From Trinickia diaoshuihuensis (GTDB lineage Bacteria > Pseudomonadota > Gammaproteobacteria > Burkholderiales > Burkholderiaceae), in the NCBI RefSeq assembly GCF_003390925.1, contig NZ_QUBS01000088.1, positions 1 to 64,000 on the forward strand: a DNA stretch of 64,000 nt, written 5' to 3'. This document shows positions 18,153 through 27,527 of the stretch, piece after piece; position 1 is the stretch's first letter, and each line of letters opens with the position of its first letter. The translations under genes and the position numbers were made by a program. The notes under the pieces were generated by a model. That model did no database searches. It had not been told where the DNA came from and was given only the letters and a program-made list of their open reading frames with translations.

Positions 18153-21100
18153 TTAACCGACGGTCTCGTCGACTTGCTCGTCCACGCCGCTCTCGCCGCG
18201 GGCGGTCTCGCTCTCGATCAGTGCCTTCACTTCCTCGGCCAACGCACCGACGGTGGGCCGCTCGAACAGCGCACGAAGCGAAGGTTTCACGCCGAAGGCA
18301 TCCTCGATACGCGCCACGACGCGAATCGCGAGCAGCGAGTGGCCGCCGAGCATGAAGAAGTTGTCGTCTCGCCCCACTCGTTCGACACCAAGCAACGACG
18401 AAAAGATTTCCGCGATCGTTTGCTCCGTCGCGGACTCCGGCACGGCGAAGCGACTGCGCAGCAGGCTCTTTTCGAGTGCGGGCAACGCGTTGCGGTCGAG
18501 CTTGCCGTTCGGGGTCAATGGAATGGCGTCTAGCGGCACGAAAGCATTGGGAATCAATGCATCGGGCAAGCGTGTCTTCAACTGCGCCACCATGCGCTCG
18601 ACCGCCGGATCGGATTGGGCCGCGACGAAATACGCGACCAGCCTCTGCTCGTCTCCCTCGCCCTGAACGAGTACCGCCGCCTGTTCGACCTCCGGCAAAG
18701 CGTTGAGCGCGGCGACGATCTCGTTGAGTTCCACACGTATGCCGCGCAGCTTGACTTGGAAATCGGTTCGGCCGAGATAATGCAGTTGACCGTCCTCGTC
18801 CCAGCGCACGTGATCCCCGGTGCGATAGAGTCGTTCCCCGTCCCCGAATGGATTGGGCACGAAACGTTCGGCAGTCAGGTCGGGACGGCCTAGATAGCCA
18901 CGTGTGAGACCTGAGCCGCCGATATAGAGCTCTCCCGTGACGCCAATCGGCACCGGGGTCATGTGCTTATCGAGCACATACACACTCGCGTTGGGTAGAG
19001 GACGACCGATTGCGACGGCACTGTGCGTCGTGTCGCTCGCCGGGTGCCAGGTCGAGGTCATGGTGCATTCCGTCGGACCATACTGATTCACGACCCGAAC
19101 CGTGCCTCCCATGGTTGCCTTTACCTTCGACACGAGAGCGGCATCCAAAGGCTCTCCGGATGTGAGTATCTCCTGCAATCGATGAGGCTTGGATTCCGCC
19201 GCCGCGGCTTGGCAAAGGACGTGGAGAAAACTAGGCGTGATACTCAACAGCCGGGTAATCCCGTGCTGGACGACCGCGCGCCAATAATGCTCTGCGTCGA
19301 GCGTGCCGGCACCGCCAACAAGCACTGCAACGCCACCACTGCCCAGCGGGCCTAGAAAGTCTCGAATCGATGCATCGAAGCCGATCGTCGCCACGTTCAG
19401 TACACGATCGTTGGGTGCCAGTGCGTAGTTGGCGTGGATAAACCTCAAATAATTGACCACGCCTCGATGAGGCATCATTACGCCCTTGGGCTGCCCGGTC
19501 GACCCGGAGGTGAAGACGACGCAGGCGAGATTGCTCGGTGATAACCGCGGCTCAAGCAGGCCCGCGTGTGCGTCCTCGTCCGGCGCCCGACTGTCAACGT
19601 GAAGCCGCTGCAGCCCCGGAGCAACAGCCGGATCGTCGAGCCGATCGCAAGTAACCAGCGCACGAGCACCCGCTTCCGTCACCATGAAATTCGCCCGCTC
19701 TCGCGGCAGCGCGGGGTCGAGGGGCAGATAAGCTGCCCCCGCCTTCAAAATACCGAGTATTCCGATCAACAGTTCGGCCGATCGATCGATCCTCAATCCG
19801 ATCACCATATCCGGTCCGAATCCGGCCTCGCGCAACGACCGCGCAAGCCCATTCGCGCGGCGATCGAGTTCGCCGTAGCTCAGCTCGTGCTCGCCTGCAA
19901 TAACGGCGACCGCGTTCGGCGTACGTCGCGCCCACCGTTCGAACAAATGATGCAAGAGCGTTTCAGGCTCCTCGTAATCCACACGAGCTCCGCGCCAGTC
20001 TTGCAAGATTCGCGTTCTTTCGGCCGCGGCAAGCAGCGGAAGGTCGGCCACTTTGCAGTCCGCATCGACGGCAATGTGTTCGAGCAGCGTTAGCCAATGT
20101 TTCACGAGCCGCCTAACCGTCGACGCCTCGAAGAGGTCCGTGGCATACTCGACCGAGCCGCGCAGTAAACCATTCGCTTGCATCACATTCACCGAGATAT
20201 CCATCTTGGTGGTCGCCTTTGCTCCGCCCACGCTGCTCGCGCGCAACCCCGGCAAATTGAGCTTGCGCTCGGGCAAATTCTGCAAGACGAACAACACTTG
20301 GAATACCGGATGCCGCGACATATCGCGCTCCGGCTGAATCGCCGCGATGACGCGATCGAACGGCGCGGCTTGATGCGCGTAGGCGTCGAGCGTCGTCTTG
20401 CGAACCCGAGCAAGCAGTTCCTTGAACGTCTGCTCGCCCGAAACGTCGGTGCGCAACGCTACCGTGTTGATGAAAAAACCGATCAGCGGCTCGACTTTCG
20501 GATGATTGCGCCCCGCAATCGGCGAGCCGACAACGACGTCGTCTTGCCCGCTCCATTTGCCGAGTACGATCTGCCAGGCGCTCAACAAAACCATGAACAA
20601 CGTGGCGCCTTCGCGCTGCGCCATCAGCGTCAACGCCGCCACGAGCGGCGCGGGCACCGCCACCCCAATGCTGGCGCCATGCGAACTTTGTACGGCCGGA
20701 CGCGGCCGGTCAGTCGGCAATTCGAGGCTTGCGGGGGCACCGGCGAGCGCATTGCGCCAATAGGCGAGGTCGCCGGCAAGTCCATCGACGGCAGCGACGC
20801 GGCGTTGCCAGATCGCGAAGTCGGCATATTGAATCGGCAGCGGTTCGAGCGGCGAGGCATCGCCGACGACGAATGCACCGTAAAGCGCCGCCATCTCGCG
20901 GATCAATACACCGATGGACCATCCGTCCGACACGATGTGATGCAGGACGATTCCAAGTACGTGCACGTCCTGCGCGATCCTGAACAAGCGGAAGCGATAA
21001 AGCGCGTCCCGGCCGAGATCGAAAGGTTCATTGGACAACGCACGCATCGCCGCCGTTAGTTCGGTTTCGGCGACTTGCGCCGGCTGCAGCGCAAGCGGCG

Positions 21101-21440
21101 CCGGAGGATCGACGATTTGGACGCCCTGGCCTTCGTGGCTCGCAAATCGTGTCCGCAGTGCCTCGTGGCGCGCGACGATCTCGCTCAGGGCGCGCTCGAG
21201 CGCGGCGATATCCAGTTTGCCTTCGAGTCGTACACCGCCGGAAATGTTGTACGCGCCGCCGGCCATGCCGAGTTGTTCCACGTACCACAACCGCTCTTGC
21301 GCAAACGACATCGGAATATGCTCCGGACGCTTTTGCACAGTCAGCGGCTCCGCGGCCAACGCCTTTTTCTTCTTCAGGATTTGCTCGATCAACGCACGCT
21401 TCGCTACGGGGTCTTCCGCTCGATTCTCAGGCATCGTCAT
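18153..21440 (-). CDS. NRPS2: C-A-T module
   Basis: This is a 1,095-residue single module and the first gene of operon B. The ATG at 21440 has GGAGA seven bases upstream; the frame runs to 21527 but the extra 29 residues lack support. The C domain has HHIVSDGW near 166, the A domain FTSGSTGQPKG near 641, and the T domain GGHSL near 1030. The short N-terminal helix with Lys repeats (LIEQILKKKKAL) may dock to the upstream synthetase. The pocket code read against GrsA is D-A-R-S-L-S-Q-M-T-K, identical to that of NRPS1. Arg at position 239 is uncommon and could contact an acidic side chain. Substrate is unassigned. No epimerase domain is present. Confidence 0.93.
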   Translation of the reverse strand: MTMPENRAEDPVAKRALIEQILKKKKALAAEPLTVQKRPEHIPMSFAQERLWYVEQLGMAGGAYNISGGVRLEGKLDIAALERALSEIVARHEALRTRFASHEGQGVQIVDPPAPLALQPAQVAETELTAAMRALSNEPFDLGRDALYRFRLFRIAQDVHVLGIVLHHIVSDGWSIGVLIREMAALYGAFVVGDASPLEPLPIQYADFAIWQRRVAAVDGLAGDLAYWRNALAGAPASLELPTDRPRPAVQSSHGASIGVAVPAPLVAALTLMAQREGATLFMVLLSAWQIVLGKWSGQDDVVVGSPIAGRNHPKVEPLIGFFINTVALRTDVSGEQTFKELLARVRKTTLDAYAHQAAPFDRVIAAIQPERDMSRHPVFQVLFVLQNLPERKLNLPGLRASSVGGAKATTKMDISVNVMQANGLLRGSVEYATDLFEASTVRRLVKHWLTLLEHIAVDADCKVADLPLLAAAERTRILQDWRGARVDYEEPETLLHHLFERWARRTPNAVAVIAGEHELSYGELDRRANGLARSLREAGFGPDMVIGLRIDRSAELLIGILGILKAGAAYLPLDPALPRERANFMVTEAGARALVTCDRLDDPAVAPGLQRLHVDSRAPDEDAHAGLLEPRLSPSNLACVVFTSGSTGQPKGVMMPHRGVVNYLRFIHANYALAPNDRVLNVATIGFDASIRDFLGPLGSGGVAVLVGGAGTLDAEHYWRAVVQHGITRLLSITPSFLHVLCQAAAAESKPHRLQEILTSGEPLDAALVSKVKATMGGTVRVVNQYGPTECTMTSTWHPASDTTHSAVAIGRPLPNASVYVLDKHMTPVPIGVTGELYIGGSGLTRGYLGRPDLTAERFVPNPFGDGERLYRTGDHVRWDEDGQLHYLGRTDFQVKLRGIRVELNEIVAALNALPEVEQAAVLVQGEGDEQRLVAYFVAAQSDPAVERMVAQLKTRLPDALIPNAFVPLDAIPLTPNGKLDRNALPALEKSLLRSRFAVPESATEQTIAEIFSSLLGVERVGRDDNFFMLGGHSLLAIRVVARIEDAFGVKPSLRALFERPTVGALAEEVKALIESETARGESGVDEQVDETVG

Positions 21441-21530
21441 ACGGGCTCTCCACGGGACTGGGCCACGATCTGCCATCGAATCATCGGCGAGTTGCGCGCG
21501 CTTGCGCGTCCGCGATGTGCGACGCATTGT

Positions 21531-21542
21531 ACAGATCGGTAA
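21531..21542 (+). promoter_or_regulatory. TetR-type operator copy 1 (operon B promoter)
   Basis: TACAGATCGGTA is a 10-of-12 palindrome. It is one of a family of matching sites at the cluster's promoters, 53 bp from copy 2. It lies between the NRPS2 promoter and its start. Confidence 0.6.
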
Positions 21543-21590
21543 AAAAATATACCGTCCCGCGCGGATTCAAGCAAGCACGACTTCGATTTT

Positions 21591-21607
21591 TTATACCGAT
21601 TTGTACT
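21591..21607 (-). promoter_or_regulatory. Operator copy 2 overlapping the operon B promoter
   Basis: Read leftwards it is GTACAAATCGGTATAAA. The operator core (21595-21606) runs into TATAAA (21591-21596), a fair -10 for transcription of NRPS2, about 150 bp before its ATG. Confidence 0.55.
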
Positions 21608-21644
21608 ATCTACATTGAATATGACGCGACGCTTTGCGTAGCGG

Positions 21645-23156
21645 TCAGTTCGACTTGCCGACTATCGTGGGATCGGTATCGGGCCAGTCTCCGCCGATGC
21701 TTTTGATCAGCGAGATACGATCGATCGCCGCGGTCGTGACGCTCGCTTCCCAGCGCCTGCGGGCGTCCGCCACCCCGATCGTCCTTCGCGCAAGCGTCAA
21801 TTCGGTCGCGAGACCGAGGCGGTTTTGCAGCGTCGCGTTCTGCTCTAACTGCGATGCGCGCTGCCAGCGTTGCTTGAGCGCCTCGGCCACTTTGTCGTCG
21901 GCGGAGCGCCGCGCAAGCGCATCGTCCACCTCTCGCATGGCGCCCACCACGCTCTCCCTGTATTGAGCCGCCGCCGCATCGTAATCGGCCTGCGCGGAAC
22001 TTAAGCGGGCACCATTGCGACCCGCATCGAACAGCGTCAGCGCAAGGCTCGGCCCCACCGACCAGACGCGCAGCGGCGCAGCGAGCAAATCGGCGAGCGT
22101 CGTGCTTTCGCCCCCGATACTTGCCCCGAGCGAGAAGTCGGGGTAATACGCCGCCTGCGCGACGCCGATCCGCGCGTTGGCGGCTGCCACGCGGCGCTCG
22201 GACGCCGCGATGTCGGGCCGGTGTTCAAGCAACGCGGACGGCAGCACCGGCGCGATGTCAGGCAACGTGACGCTATAGTCCGCAACGGGCTCAATCGAAA
22301 ACGCCGCCGGCGGCAGTGCCAATAACGCGCCCACCGCATGTTCGGCGCGAGCCCTCGCATCTTCCTCTCGCGCAACGCGCGCCTGCGCGGCGGATACGGC
22401 GTTCTGCGCCCGCAACACGTCGTCCGCCGTTGCAAGGCCCTGTTCACGCGCGCCTTGGACCATCGCCGCGATGCGCGCATAGGCTTGCTGCTGCGCTCGC
22501 AACAATGCAAGTTGACGATCGGCATCGCGTACCAATAAATAGTCTTCGGCCAGTGCGGCGGCGACGCTCAAGCGGATGGCCTCGCCCGTCGCGGCCTCAG
22601 CCGCGCTATCGGCTTCGGCCGCTTCGGCGGCTCGACGGTTCTTGCCCCACAAGTCCAGTTCCCAACGCACGTCGGCGCTCGCGCGCACATTGGTTTCCGG
22701 GTAATAGATGAACTTCTTGCGTGTGTAGATGTAATCGGGCTCGTTACGCTGTGTCGAACCCGCGCTCAATTGAACGGACGGGTACTGCGCGGTGCGAGTC
22801 TGGGCCACGAGCGCACGCGCGCGCGCAACATTGGCGCGCGCAACCGCCAGCGACGTGTTGGCCTCGAGCGCCTGCCGTTCGAGGCGATCCAGCACCGGGT
22901 CGCCCCAACGCCGCCACCATGCATCGCTCGACAAACTCGGTTCCGCCGGGCCGTTCGCGCGCATGACCGGCACGTCCGCCCGGTGCGCGGCCGGGCGCCA
23001 ACGCACATCTTCCTTGAAGCCGGCCGGCAGTGCGATCTCGGGCCGCGTATAGGCGGGGCCCACCGTACAGCCGGCGAACGGCGCGGTCACGAGTAGCAGG
23101 GTTGCCCATACGCGCGGAGCGCCGCGCCGTTTAATCGAGCGGAAAAGAGAAATCAT
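21645..23156 (-). CDS. Outer-membrane efflux lipoprotein (NodT/OprM family)
   Basis: This is a 503-residue TolC-like channel. The N-terminus has a basic stretch, a hydrophobic core and lipobox APFAGC, so it is a lipid-anchored outer-membrane factor; CTVGPAYTRPEI is the family's mature start. Two internal repeats of helix plus beta strand follow (LPDIAPVLPSALLEHRPDIAASERR is the usual second-repeat mark). It overlaps the upstream RND gene by four bases and completes the efflux set of operon A. It probably exports the peptide product from the periplasm. Confidence 0.9.
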   Translation of the reverse strand: MISLFRSIKRRGAPRVWATLLLVTAPFAGCTVGPAYTRPEIALPAGFKEDVRWRPAAHRADVPVMRANGPAEPSLSSDAWWRRWGDPVLDRLERQALEANTSLAVARANVARARALVAQTRTAQYPSVQLSAGSTQRNEPDYIYTRKKFIYYPETNVRASADVRWELDLWGKNRRAAEAAEADSAAEAATGEAIRLSVAAALAEDYLLVRDADRQLALLRAQQQAYARIAAMVQGAREQGLATADDVLRAQNAVSAAQARVAREEDARARAEHAVGALLALPPAAFSIEPVADYSVTLPDIAPVLPSALLEHRPDIAASERRVAAANARIGVAQAAYYPDFSLGASIGGESTTLADLLAAPLRVWSVGPSLALTLFDAGRNGARLSSAQADYDAAAAQYRESVVGAMREVDDALARRSADDKVAEALKQRWQRASQLEQNATLQNRLGLATELTLARRTIGVADARRRWEASVTTAAIDRISLIKSIGGDWPDTDPTIVGKSN

Positions 23157-26100
23157 GCGCGACTCACGCTAAAACGCGATAACGATCGTTCGAACCGGTG
23201 CAGGACGAGGTAGACCACCGGCGTCGAATACAGCGTCAGCAACTGACTGAGCATGAGCCCGCCGATGATCGCCGCGCCCAAAGGGTGACGCAACTCCGAT
23301 CCCATGCCGGTGCCCAGCGCGAGCGGGATGGCGCCGAACAACGATGCCATCGTCGTCATCAATATCGGCCGGAAACGCAGCGCGGCGGCGCGCGTCACCG
23401 CATCGACGGGCGCCATGCCCTGCACGCGCTCGAGTTCGAGCGCGAAGTCGATCATCATGATCGCGTTCTTCATCACGATTCCGATCAGCAACACGATTCC
23501 GATCAGCGCCATGACATCGAGGCCGAGCCGGCTAGCCCAGAGCGTCAGCAGCGCGCCGAGCGCGGCGGACGGCAACGTCGACAGAATAGTCAGCGGGTGG
23601 ATCAAGCTTTCGTACAAGACGCCCAATGTCCCATAGACGACAAACACCGCGGCCAGCACGAGGAAAACCTCATTCGACATCGAGGCAACGAACACCTTCG
23701 TCGCCCCCTCGAACGCGATCGATACGTTCGCCGGCACGTCCAAGCGCCGTAGCGCACCGGCGACGTGCGTGAGCGCGACATCCAACGAGCGATTCGCCGC
23801 CAAATTGAACGAAACGTCGGCATAGCCGAATTGATCTTTACGCTGCACCGTTAGCGGGACGTCGCGCACCTGCGCGCGCGCAAGCTCCGCCAGAGGCACG
23901 ACCTGATGAGCGGCACCCGTCGTATAGACGCCGCGCAAGAGCGCATCGGGCGATGCGATCCTTTCTCCCGCGTCCATCACGACGCGATACTGATTCACTT
24001 GCGTAAAGATGGTCGATACCTGCCGCTGTCCGAATGCGTCGTACAACGTATCGTCCACCTGCTGTTGGGTCACGCCGAGCCGTGCCTCGGCGGCACGATC
24101 GAAGTCGAGGTAAATCTCCGCCCCGCGCTGCGCGGCCGCGCTGTGCACATCCGCGAATACGCGGTCGGCCTGGAGCGTGCCGATGACCTTATCGGTCCAT
24201 TGCCGGAGCGAAACCGGATCGGCGGACTGAAGGCCTAGCCGATAATCGGTGTCCGATACCTGATCGTCGAACGTCAGATCTTGCACCGGTCGCAGGAATA
24301 AACGCGCGCCCGCGAGGTTCGCGTCGGCACTGAGCCGGGCGGCCACCTGCGCGCTCGACGCGTCGCGGCCCTGACGCGGCTTCAGGCGCAAGCGTAGCTT
24401 GATTGCGTTCAACGTCGGGTTTTGCGCATCCACGCCGACGAACGAGGAGACCTGCGCAACCGCGGGATCGGCTTGCAGCCGCCGCAAGACCGCATCTTGC
24501 GCCAATGCGATTTGCTCGAAAGAATCGCCGGGCTGGGTCAGTGCGATACCGTCTACGAGCCCGGTGTCTTGAGTGGGAAAAAGCCCCTTCGGAATCGCAT
24601 ACAAACTGATCGCGGTGAGGACGGTGGTGACGGCAAGCAGTCCGAGCACGCGCAGCCGATGCTCGACCAGGCCGCTAAGCGATCGCGCATAGGCATCGCT
24701 CAACGGTTTGACGATGTCCCATCGCGAGGCGTGGCCGTGCTCGGGCGCGGTCAACATGCGCGCGCAGAGCATGGGCGTGAGCGTGAGCGATACCAGCGCG
24801 GAAACGACGATCGCGGCAGCGAGAGTCACGGCGAATTCGCGAAACAGACGACCGAGCAAGTCGCCCATGAACAGCAACGGAATCATCACGGCGATCAGCG
24901 CGACCGAAAGCGACACGATCGTAAAGCCGATCTGCCTCGCGCCGGCCACGGCCGCTTGGAAGCGCGACTCGCCGGCTTCGATCAATCGCGTGATGTTCTC
25001 GACCACCACGATCGCATCGTCGACGACAAATCCGATCGCAATCGTCAACGCCATCAGGGTGAGGTTGTTCAGGCTGAAGCCGAACGCATAGATAGCCGCC
25101 ATCGTCCCGATGATGGATACGGGTACGCAAAGCGCGGGAATCAGCGTCGCACCGGGGCTGCGCAGAAAGACGAATACCACGATCACGACGAGCACGATCG
25201 AGGTCAGCAGTTCCGCTTCCACATCGGTCACGGACGAGCGAATCGTTTCGGTGCGATCGGTCAACACATCCAATTTGACGCCGGCGGGCAAGCTCGCCGT
25301 CAGTTGCGGCAGCAAAGCGCGGATCTGGTCGACGACCTGAATGACGTTCGCGCCAGGCTGGCGCTGGATATTCACGATGACAGCCGGTTTATCGCCGATC
25401 CATGCAGCCTGTTGACTGTCTTCCGGTCCGATGCCCGCGTGCGCGATCGAATCCAGCACGATCGGCGAGCCGTTGCGATAGGCAACGACTAAATCGCGGT
25501 AGGCAGCGGGACTGAGCATCTGATCGTTGCCGCCGATCGCGTAGGCGTTGAAGCGTCCGTCCAACGTTCCTTTTGCGAGGTTGACATTGGCGGCGGCAAT
25601 CGCGCGGCGCACGTCCTCGAGCGACTGATTGATGCCGTTCAGTGCAACCATGTCCACCCGTACCCGCATGGCGCGACGTTGACCGCCGGCGAGCGAGACC
25701 AGACCGACGCCGCTGATCTGTGACAGTTTTTGCACGATGCGGGTGTCCGCGAAATCCTCGACCTCGGTCAACGGCAGTACGTCCGACGTCAAGCCGAGCG
25801 TCAGGACCGGCGGATCGGCGGGGTTGACCTTGCTATAGGCGGGCGGATAAGGAAGGATCGACGGCAGCAAGGTCGCCGCGCTGTTGATAGCCTCCTGCAC
25901 TTCTTGTTCGGCGACGTCGATCGGTACGGTCAACGCGAACTGCAACGTGATGGTCGAGGCGCCGTTCGAGCTGATCGAATGCATCTGGCTAAGCCCTTGC
26001 ATCTGGCCCAGGCGGCGCTCGAGCGGCGCGGTCACCGTCGTGCCGACGATCGATGCGCTGGCGCCGGGATAAGGCGTGAATACCTGGATCGTCGGATACT

Positions 26101-26221
26101 CCACCTCGGGCAGCGCCGAGATCGGCAAAAACCAGTATGCGAGCAAGCCCACCGCCGTAGCGGCGATCATCAAGAGCGCCGTGGCGATCGGCCGCTCGAT
26201 GAAGACGCGAGACAGGTTCAT
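23153..26221 (-). CDS. RND efflux pump, MdtB-like
   Basis: This is a 1,022-residue proton-driven RND transporter with twelve membrane helices and two periplasmic loops. The N-terminus FIERPIATALLM...LPISALPEVEYPTIQVFTPYPGA and the GASTITLQFALTVPIDVAEQEVQEAINSA stretch match MdtB more closely than MdtC. Helix 4 has the conserved acidic pair (GFVVDDAIVVVENI). MdtB works as a mixed trimer with MdtC; the MdtC-like partner here is not next door but at 38183. ATGA overlaps link it to both the MdtA-like and outer-membrane genes. Confidence 0.88.
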   Translation of the reverse strand: MNLSRVFIERPIATALLMIAATAVGLLAYWFLPISALPEVEYPTIQVFTPYPGASASIVGTTVTAPLERRLGQMQGLSQMHSISSNGASTITLQFALTVPIDVAEQEVQEAINSAATLLPSILPYPPAYSKVNPADPPVLTLGLTSDVLPLTEVEDFADTRIVQKLSQISGVGLVSLAGGQRRAMRVRVDMVALNGINQSLEDVRRAIAAANVNLAKGTLDGRFNAYAIGGNDQMLSPAAYRDLVVAYRNGSPIVLDSIAHAGIGPEDSQQAAWIGDKPAVIVNIQRQPGANVIQVVDQIRALLPQLTASLPAGVKLDVLTDRTETIRSSVTDVEAELLTSIVLVVIVVFVFLRSPGATLIPALCVPVSIIGTMAAIYAFGFSLNNLTLMALTIAIGFVVDDAIVVVENITRLIEAGESRFQAAVAGARQIGFTIVSLSVALIAVMIPLLFMGDLLGRLFREFAVTLAAAIVVSALVSLTLTPMLCARMLTAPEHGHASRWDIVKPLSDAYARSLSGLVEHRLRVLGLLAVTTVLTAISLYAIPKGLFPTQDTGLVDGIALTQPGDSFEQIALAQDAVLRRLQADPAVAQVSSFVGVDAQNPTLNAIKLRLRLKPRQGRDASSAQVAARLSADANLAGARLFLRPVQDLTFDDQVSDTDYRLGLQSADPVSLRQWTDKVIGTLQADRVFADVHSAAAQRGAEIYLDFDRAAEARLGVTQQQVDDTLYDAFGQRQVSTIFTQVNQYRVVMDAGERIASPDALLRGVYTTGAAHQVVPLAELARAQVRDVPLTVQRKDQFGYADVSFNLAANRSLDVALTHVAGALRRLDVPANVSIAFEGATKVFVASMSNEVFLVLAAVFVVYGTLGVLYESLIHPLTILSTLPSAALGALLTLWASRLGLDVMALIGIVLLIGIVMKNAIMMIDFALELERVQGMAPVDAVTRAAALRFRPILMTTMASLFGAIPLALGTGMGSELRHPLGAAIIGGLMLSQLLTLYSTPVVYLVLHRFERSLSRFSVSRA

Positions 26222-27384
26222 GGCGTCTTCTCTTCGCTCGCGGGAAGCGAGTCGCCATCGCGCTGCCCCGCCGCCGCTGCCAGGCGCACCGCCACCTCCG
26301 TATGCTCGGAGACGCGTGCGGCGCCGTCGGTGATCACCAGATCCCCCGCTTTCAGTTCGCCCGCCGTGACCGGCATTTGTCCATGGCTTTCCGCTCCGAG
26401 GCGCACGTGCACCAGCTTGGCCTTATGGTCGCTTCCCACCACGAAGACGTAATCGCCCTTCGTGCCATGCAGCACGGCGTGGGACGGCACAACGGGGACC
26501 TGTTTGAGTAACCCGATGCGTAGGCGCGCATGCACGAATTCGCCCGGACGCAACGTTTCCTCGCTGTTCGGAAAAACGGCCTTCAATTTGATCGTGCCGC
26601 TCGCTTGGTCGACGACATTGTCGATTGCCTCCATCGCTCCGGTCGCAAGCACCCGCGTGTCGTCCGCATCGAGCGCGGAAACCGGTGCATCGGGGTGGCT
26701 CTGTATCGCGGCCACGACGCGAGCGATATCTTTCTGCGGAACGGTAAAAAGCACCGCGATCGGCGACATGCCCACGATCGTGACGATCCCGCCCGCGTCG
26801 TTCGTCTGTACGAGATTGCCGACGTCGACCTGGCGCAATCCCGCAACACCGGTCGCGGGCGAGCGAATCGTGCAATAGTCGAGCCGAACGCGCGCTTGCT
26901 CCAGCGCACCTTCATCGGCCAGCACCGCGGCCTTTTCTTGCGCGACCGTCGCCGCTTGCGTGTCGATGCGCTGCTGCGTCACGGTGCCGGTATCTTGCGC
27001 GCCGCGATACCGTGTCAAATCGCGTTCGGCGTTGGCCAGCAGCACGCGGTCGCGCTCGAGCCGGCCGGCCGCCTGTTTCACTCGCCCCCTAAGATAACGA
27101 GAGTCCAATTCCACCAGCACATCGTTCGCGCGAACGCGCTGCCCTTCTTTGAACCGTATCGCCACGATCTGACCGTCTACTTGCGGCCGAACCGTCACCG
27201 TCTGCATCGACACGACGGTGCCGAGCCCGGACACATAGACGGGCACATCCTTTAGAGCGACCGCCACCGCCTCCACCGGTACCGCGGGGGGCGGCAAGTC
27301 GGCCGGCCTCGTGTTTTGCGCGAGGTATAGACCGGCTCCAGCCAATACGGCCAATACAGCTAACACCACGTATCTTTTTTTCAT
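26218..27384 (-). CDS. Periplasmic membrane-fusion protein, MdtA-like
   Basis: This is a 388-residue protein. One N-terminal membrane helix (YVVLAVLAVLAGAGLYLA) is followed by the lipoyl half-motifs (TVTVRPQVDGQIVAIRFKEGQRVRANDVLVELD and YCTIRSPATGVAGLRQVDVGN), a helical hairpin between them, and beta-barrel and membrane-proximal domains. It bridges the inner-membrane RND pump and the outer-membrane channel. It begins 143 bp after the acylase and probably belongs to the same transcript. It overlaps the mdtB-like gene by four bases. Confidence 0.88.
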   Translation of the reverse strand: MKKRYVVLAVLAVLAGAGLYLAQNTRPADLPPPAVPVEAVAVALKDVPVYVSGLGTVVSMQTVTVRPQVDGQIVAIRFKEGQRVRANDVLVELDSRYLRGRVKQAAGRLERDRVLLANAERDLTRYRGAQDTGTVTQQRIDTQAATVAQEKAAVLADEGALEQARVRLDYCTIRSPATGVAGLRQVDVGNLVQTNDAGGIVTIVGMSPIAVLFTVPQKDIARVVAAIQSHPDAPVSALDADDTRVLATGAMEAIDNVVDQASGTIKLKAVFPNSEETLRPGEFVHARLRIGLLKQVPVVPSHAVLHGTKGDYVFVVGSDHKAKLVHVRLGAESHGQMPVTAGELKAGDLVITDGAARVSEHTEVAVRLAAAAGQRDGDSLPASEEKTP

Positions 27385-27527
27385 CGGCGCACAAAATTTT
27401 TGTGGATTGACGCGGCGACAGCCGCTGGCGTTGCCGTGTATCGAGTCGCTCGCCCGTTAACGGACGAGTGCCCAAACTCGATGACCGACAAGCAACACCT
27501 CATGCGGCAATCGATGTGAAAGCGCCG

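Noticed and set aside
23198..23752. Long plus-strand frames opposite the RND, NRPS and etf genes (for example 24422-25492, 59975-62323).
   Set aside because: They are antisense shadows in high-GC DNA, rich in Arg/His/Asp/Gln and without motifs or ribosome binding sites.
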